Below are positions 13,943 to 17,033 of a stretch of DNA of 17,033 nt, piece after piece. How positions within the stretch are numbered: the stretch's first letter is position 1; every line of letters starts with the position of its first letter. Position numbers and translations under genes: made by a program. The DNA is taken from assembly GCA_013349485.1 (NCBI GenBank), contig DUZM01000034.1:1-17033 (forward strand), given 5' to 3'. Source of the DNA: Candidatus Hydrogenedentota bacterium (GTDB taxonomy: Bacteria > Hydrogenedentota > Hydrogenedentia > Hydrogenedentales > SLHB01). A model generated the notes under the pieces. It was not told the DNA's origin, did not search any database, and saw nothing but the letters and a program-made list of their open reading frames with translations.

Positions 13943-14608
13943 CTATCTCGCCGCCATCCGAAGCGCCTCCAGGAAAAAGTTGCCCGGGAAGAGGGCATTG
14001 ATGCCGGTGACAAGCTTCACTACCACCAGGCTGAGCCATGGCCGCGCCACCAGGATAGCGATAACGATGCCGAAAGGGCCGATCTGTTCCAGGACACGCT
14101 TACCGCCTGGGGGCAGGAAGAAATAGAGCACGTGGTGGCCATCCAGAGGTGGTACGGGAATCATGTTGAAGGCCATCAGGACCATGTTTATCATAATTAG
14201 CGAGGCAAGTACTCTCGTGAGAGCCAATTCGGGCGTCAAGCCCAACTCGACCCCGACGCGCAGAATGATGGTGAACAGCACTATGATTGACAGATTGGAC
14301 CCCGGTCCGGCCAGCGCGATGAAAACGGGGTCCCGACGCATATCCTTGAGGTTTCGGGGATTGAACGGGACCGGTTTAGCCCATCCGACCAAGTAGGGAA
14401 ATCGCCAGAATATCATGAGGACGGGAAGGGCCACGGTGCCGATGGGGTCAATGTGGGCCAAGGGATTGAGCGTCATGCGCCCCAGGAACTTCGCGGAAGG
14501 GTCGCCACATCGAAACGCCATGGCCGCGTGGGCAGCCTCATGCACGCAGAGGGAGAAAAGCAGACAGCAGTACCATAGCAGCCCTTGGGCTATAAGATGA
14601 ATGGTCAA
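13943..14608 (-). CDS. Site-2 protease family membrane metalloprotease (M50B)
   Basis: The 221-residue polytopic protein carries H-E-x-x-H (His23, Glu24, His27 in CVHEAAHAAM) in its first membrane helix, and the second M50 motif N-x-x-P-x-P-P-L-D-G (148-157, Asp156 the third zinc ligand). Membrane segments are near 5-28, 57-72, 96-117, 131-150 and 178-201. It lacks the PDZ domain of RseP and is the compact type close to the YwhC/rhomboid-like group, often of unknown substrate. The start is TTG 14608, supported by GGAGGAGG about 7 bases upstream; no nearby ATG fits. It leads the operon from a good promoter (14640-14669) and ends 6 bases before nnr. Confidence 0.92.
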   Translation of the reverse strand: MTIHLIAQGLLWYCCLLFSLCVHEAAHAAMAFRCGDPSAKFLGRMTLNPLAHIDPIGTVALPVLMIFWRFPYLVGWAKPVPFNPRNLKDMRRDPVFIALAGPGSNLSIIVLFTIILRVGVELGLTPELALTRVLASLIMINMVLMAFNMIPVPPLDGHHVLYFFLPPGGKRVLEQIGPFGIVIAILVARPWLSLVVVKLVTGINALFPGNFFLEALRMAAR

Positions 14609-14639
14609 TGGAGCCCCTCCTCCCCGTGTTTTCCACGGA

Positions 14640-14669
14640 AGTATAGGGCATCTCGAAAAGTCCAGTCAA
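14640..14669 (-). promoter_or_regulatory. Predicted promoter of the M50-nnr-thpR-yggT-pcm operon
   Basis: On the minus strand TTGACT (14664-14669) and TATACT (14640-14645) are 18 bases apart, each 5/6 to consensus. The initiation point would be near 14633, giving a short leader of about 25 bases that is mostly ribosome site. Confidence 0.7.
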
Positions 14670-14732
14670 CGCGCGTTGCACTATACGCCGCGCATTCTGC
14701 GCCCCGTGACGCTATGGCACCCGTATTCTGTG

Positions 14733-14761
14733 TTGCACGAGCAAAATGCGATACGTATAAT
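14733..14761 (+). promoter_or_regulatory. Predicted promoter of the HU/IHF-type gene
   Basis: TTGCAC (14733-14738) and a perfect TATAAT (14756-14761) are 17 bases apart; transcription would start near 14768 with an 85-base leader. It is divergent from the operon promoter, with about 63 bases between the two -35 boxes. Confidence 0.65.
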
Positions 14762-14851
14762 ACATCCCATTCTTACTATGGTTGCATGGGAATTATTCCG
14801 GCGTTTCAGAGCACCGGCTTCCCCGGAACCGGCAAGGAGGGATGAATCCAA

Positions 14852-15223
14852 GTGACAATGACGAAACGAGAACTCGTTATGCGCGTTGCCAGTAGACTGG
14901 GCATGACCCAGAGCGACGTCTCGAAAATTATCGAGGGGACTTTTGATGCTATTTCTCAGGCGCTCGCGAGCGGGCAACGTTGGGAACTGCGGGATTTTGG
15001 CGTGTTTGAAGTGAAGACACGCGCGTCTCGCCTGGGGCGCAATCCACGAACGGGCGACCAAGTTCCCGTGCCGGAGCGACGCGTCGTCACCTTTCGTCCC
15101 GGCAAGCGAATGAAAGAACTCGTCAGCGGTGCGACATCGGCCCCCCCTTCTCTAGGCCAAGCCCAGGCGGTCCAGAGCTTTGCTGTACCCACGGCGCCGT
15201 CTATTGGGGAGACAGACTCCTGA
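14852..15223 (+). CDS. HU/IHF-family DNA-binding protein with C-terminal tail
   Basis: Residues 1-91 form the usual nucleoid-protein fold that bends DNA: helices MTKRELVMRVASRLGMTQ (3-20) and VSKIIEGTFDAISQAL (23-38), a strand region WELRDFGVFEVK (44-55), the DNA-intercalating arm GRNPRTG (62-68) with its Pro65, and the closing FRPGKRMKELV (81-91). WELRDFG is more IHF-like than HU-like. A further 32 residues, rich in Ala, Pro, Ser and Gln, follow; HU/IHF proteins usually end near 90-100. GTG 14852 is taken as the start because AAGGAGG lies 11 bases upstream; ATG 14858 is possible and would remove two residues. It has its own promoter and may read on into tsaB. Confidence 0.93.
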   Translation: MTMTKRELVMRVASRLGMTQSDVSKIIEGTFDAISQALASGQRWELRDFGVFEVKTRASRLGRNPRTGDQVPVPERRVVTFRPGKRMKELVSGATSAPPSLGQAQAVQSFAVPTAPSIGETDS

Positions 15224-15358
15224 CTGTTTCGGCTGCGTTGGTCGTGGCGGCCCTGGGATGCCCAAGAAGCGTGTTCGGGGCGGCGCGGTTTTTCCCAACG
15301 CTAGGGATTGTGCGACGGGCGCCGATGCTCGGATCCGCTTGGGTGCGAGATACCGTTG

Positions 15359-16054
15359 ATGATGAAAACGCTTGCAGCCGACACCAGTACTTCCATTAAC
15401 ACAATAGCCGTCTGTGACGGCGATCGGATTCTGGCGGAGACGGTTGTAGAATGCGGCCGGAAACACAGTGAACGTCTTCTGGCGACGACCCACTGGGTCC
15501 TTGGCGAGGCGGGATTGGCGTTGGCCGATGTGGATGTCCTGGCCGTTGCCGTCGGGCCTGGTTCTTTCACGGGGCTCAGAATCGGCGTGGCCGCCTGGAA
15601 GGGTCTCGCGTTCGGCGCTCGCAAACCCCTGATCGCTGTCCCCACGCTCGACGCCATGGCGCGCCTTGTCGATTCGCAGTATGCGTTGGCGTGCTGTGTG
15701 CTCGACGCGAAAATGGGCGAGGTCTACGGCGCGGTCTATCGCTTTGAAGCGGGCAATCGCAGCAAATTGACATCCGATCGCGTTTGTCCGATAGAGGATC
15801 TTCTGGAAGGGCTGGGCGGCAAGCCCTACTTTCTGGGCAACGGCGCACTGCGCTATCGGGAGCGCATCACCAAGGTTGTTCCCGGTGCGGCGTTTGCGCC
15901 GGCGCGGGCGTCGGTTCCGCGCGGGTCGGCTGTCGCTGCGGAAGGCGCGGCGCTTTTCGCCAGTGGCGTTTCCGGAGATCCGACGCTTGTGGTCCCCGTT
16001 TACTTGAGAAAGTCGCAGGCAGAGGAAAAGCGTGGCGGAACTGCGCCCCAATGA
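15359..16054 (+). CDS. tsaB: tRNA threonylcarbamoyladenosine biosynthesis protein TsaB
   Basis: The 231-residue ASKHA-fold protein is the scaffold partner of TsaD in making t6A at position 37 of ANN-decoding tRNAs (with TsaC and TsaE). It has LAADTSTS (5-12), the hallmark VGPGSFTGLRIG (66-77), IAVPTLDAMA (92-101) and LDAKMGEVYGAVY (115-127), and ends near the usual length. Two ATGs (15359, 15362) are adjacent; I take the first, but the ribosome site is weak for both. The frame is open back to 15308, but that part is unlike TsaB. It follows the HU/IHF gene by 135 bases, and its stop overlaps the rimI start (ATGA at 16051-16054), a common tsaB-rimI arrangement. Confidence 0.94.
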   Translation: MMKTLAADTSTSINTIAVCDGDRILAETVVECGRKHSERLLATTHWVLGEAGLALADVDVLAVAVGPGSFTGLRIGVAAWKGLAFGARKPLIAVPTLDAMARLVDSQYALACCVLDAKMGEVYGAVYRFEAGNRSKLTSDRVCPIEDLLEGLGGKPYFLGNGALRYRERITKVVPGAAFAPARASVPRGSAVAAEGAALFASGVSGDPTLVVPVYLRKSQAEEKRGGTAPQ

Positions 16055-16509
16055 CACCTGCGAACGAGACGACGCTCTGCTTCGTGCCGCTGGACAAATT
16101 GCATCTTGACGAGGTCCTGGCCATCGAGGTCGAGGCGTATCCTGAGCCATGGACCCGCGGCATGTTCCGCGACGAGATCCGCAACAAGAAATCCTATTTC
16201 TACGTGGCTTTCGTGGAGCAGGCGTTGGTCGGCTACGGCGGATTCTGGTTGGTGCTGGATGAAGCCCACATCACGAGTCTGACGATCCGTGACACGATGC
16301 GTTCCCGGGGTCTGGGGAGGCGACTTCTCGAGTTTATCGAAGACGCGGCAAGGCGTTCGGGCGCCCGCATGACGACCCTCGAGGTGCGGGAATCGAACTA
16401 CCGCGCGCGAAGGCTGTACAACTCGGCTGGGTACCGGATAGTGGGTTTTCGACGGGGCTACTATGCAAAGACCGACGAAAGCGCCATTGTGATGCTGAAA
16501 GAGCTGTGA
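16051..16509 (+). CDS. rimI: Ribosomal protein bS18 alanine N-acetyltransferase
   Basis: The 152-residue GNAT-fold enzyme acetylates the N-terminal alanine of ribosomal protein S18 and possibly other proteins, using acetyl-CoA. The AcCoA loop R-S-R-G-L-G-R-R-L-L (84-93) is the motif A signature, preceded by HITSLTI (73-79). The RimI-specific C-terminal block EVRESNYRARRLYNSAGY (111-128) and GFRRGYYAK (132-140) is intact. The start at ATG 16051 is fixed by the ATGA overlap with tsaB; a longer open frame exists but would lie within tsaB. Translational coupling is likely, as the ribosome site is weak. Confidence 0.94.
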   Translation: MTPANETTLCFVPLDKLHLDEVLAIEVEAYPEPWTRGMFRDEIRNKKSYFYVAFVEQALVGYGGFWLVLDEAHITSLTIRDTMRSRGLGRRLLEFIEDAARRSGARMTTLEVRESNYRARRLYNSAGYRIVGFRRGYYAKTDESAIVMLKEL

Positions 16510-16698
16510 GGCGTCGGCGTTTGGGGCCAGTTTTACTCGCCTGAGCACCGTCATGGCCGGAGACGGTCGCCCAGGTCGGACTTGCCGGCGACATTGTACG
16601 TGCGCGCGAAGCGGCTTTCGGGGGAGCAGCTGCTTGGGCCTACGCGGAGCGGGCGTCGAGGGGTGACATTGGCTGGGAATCCCGAGTAGACTAAACGC

Positions 16699-17033
16699 AT
16701 GGCGCAGTACCAGGATAATTCGGTGAATTCGGGGGCCGTTGAACCTTCGGGGGCGCCGCTCGGCGGCATCGGCACGGGTTGCATCGAGATGGGCCTCGAC
16801 GGACGGTTTCGCAACATCACCATCAACAATAATCGGACGGCGGCCACGCGAATTCCGGTTTCAGGCGGCGGTTTTCTTGCGGTTCGAGCGGCACAGAAGG
16901 GCCGGGTCTATGCGCGGGTGCTGCATCCGCACACGGAGTTGCCGTTCCAGGAGGCGGGGCTGGTCCCACCCTATGTGGCCGCGGACGAACTCTCGTGGCG
17001 CGGGCTGTATCCTTGCGCGCACTACTTACTGAA
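16699..17033 (+). CDS. GH116/GBA2-type glycosidase, N-terminal part (runs off window)
   Basis: The 111 visible residues match the N-terminal domain of GBA2-like (non-lysosomal glucosylceramidase, GH116) proteins: APLGGIGTGCIEMGLDGRF (19-37) followed by NITINNNRT (39-47), and then SGGGFLAVRA (54-63). In the family this beta-sandwich precedes an (alpha/alpha)6 catalytic domain, which would be beyond the window; catalytic residues cannot be checked. ATG 16699 is the only good start, since an in-frame TAG lies 12 bases upstream. No ribosome site is obvious. Bacterial members hydrolyse beta-glucosides or beta-xylosides, or are uncharacterised; the substrate is unknown. The frame continues through the last base. 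Confidence 0.82.
   Translation, partial: MAQYQDNSVNSGAVEPSGAPLGGIGTGCIEMGLDGRFRNITINNNRTAATRIPVSGGGFLAVRAAQKGRVYARVLHPHTELPFQEAGLVPPYVAADELSWRGLYPCAHYLL

Noticed and set aside
13268..14200. 310-codon plus-strand frame
   Set aside because: It lies opposite nnr and the M50 gene, both with intact motifs; no recognisable protein.
15220..15414. Signal-peptide-like frame (LTVSAALVVAALGCP) between HU/IHF and tsaB
   Set aside because: No ATG/GTG/TTG start at the right place, no ribosome site, and it overlaps the tsaB start; probably chance.
15152..16150. 332-codon minus-strand frame
   Set aside because: Antisense to HU/IHF, tsaB and rimI; Arg/Pro-rich shadow.
16669..16697. TTGGCT and TAAACG spaced by 17 bases before the GH116-like gene
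   Set aside because: The weak -10 would place transcription start at or after the ATG.

Overview
The window is chromosomal DNA from a GC-rich bacterium with Shine-Dalgarno-led genes and some GTG and TTG starts. It holds 17 protein genes; the ones at both ends run off the window. No rRNA, tRNA, phage genes, transposase or CRISPR array was seen. The gene mix points to an uncultured anaerobe or facultative anaerobe: corrinoid one-carbon methyl transfer, two uroporphyrinogen-decarboxylase-fold (URO-D) methyltransferase-like proteins, a Pta/AckA acetate pathway, a Bacteroidetes-like class I KARI, and a GH116-type glycosidase start. A group such as Hydrogenedentota or another Planctomycetes/Lentisphaerae-like lineage is plausible, but this is inference from gene content and not a phylogeny.

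Layout. (1) 1-3236, minus strand: a corrinoid methyl-transfer cluster, read URO-D methyltransferase > corrinoid protein > homocysteine-binding module > methyltetrahydrofolate-binding module (cut by the window edge). The last three correspond to separate modules of MetH, encoded as single genes. Two strong hairpins separate the first two genes from the last two. (2) 3654-4664, plus: a second, divergent URO-D-family protein whose metal-ligand pattern complements that of the first. (3) 4701-6969, minus: pta-ackA, with a good promoter at 7070-7099. (4) 7100-8859: a gene-free, repeat-rich stretch with a REP-like element, dispersed direct repeats and an orphan terminator-like hairpin. (5) 8860-11564, plus: ilvC, rsmI and a YtrA-type GntR regulator. 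(6) 11666-14608, minus: a tightly packed five-gene housekeeping operon, M50 site-2-protease-like > nnr > thpR > yggT > pcm, with a near-consensus promoter at 14640-14669. (7) 14852-16509, plus: an HU/IHF-type protein with a C-terminal tail, then tsaB-rimI overlapping by ATGA. (8) 16699-end, plus: start of a GH116/GBA2-like glycosidase.

How the genes fit together. In the left part, a methyl donor of unknown identity is probably handled by the URO-D protein, carried on the corrinoid protein, and passed to homocysteine and/or tetrahydrofolate. Methyl-tetrahydrofolate and acetyl-CoA/acetate metabolism (pta-ackA) lie side by side, as might suit methylotrophic or acetogenic energy conservation, but the window has no CODH/ACS genes to confirm this. 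The right part is translation- and repair-related housekeeping (rsmI, tsaB, rimI, pcm, nnr, thpR).

Most notable observations: the split methionine-synthase-like cluster fused to a URO-D donor module; complementary loss of zinc ligands in the two URO-D proteins; an Asp in the KARI cofactor loop that predicts NADH use; and the repeat-dense desert upstream of ilvC.
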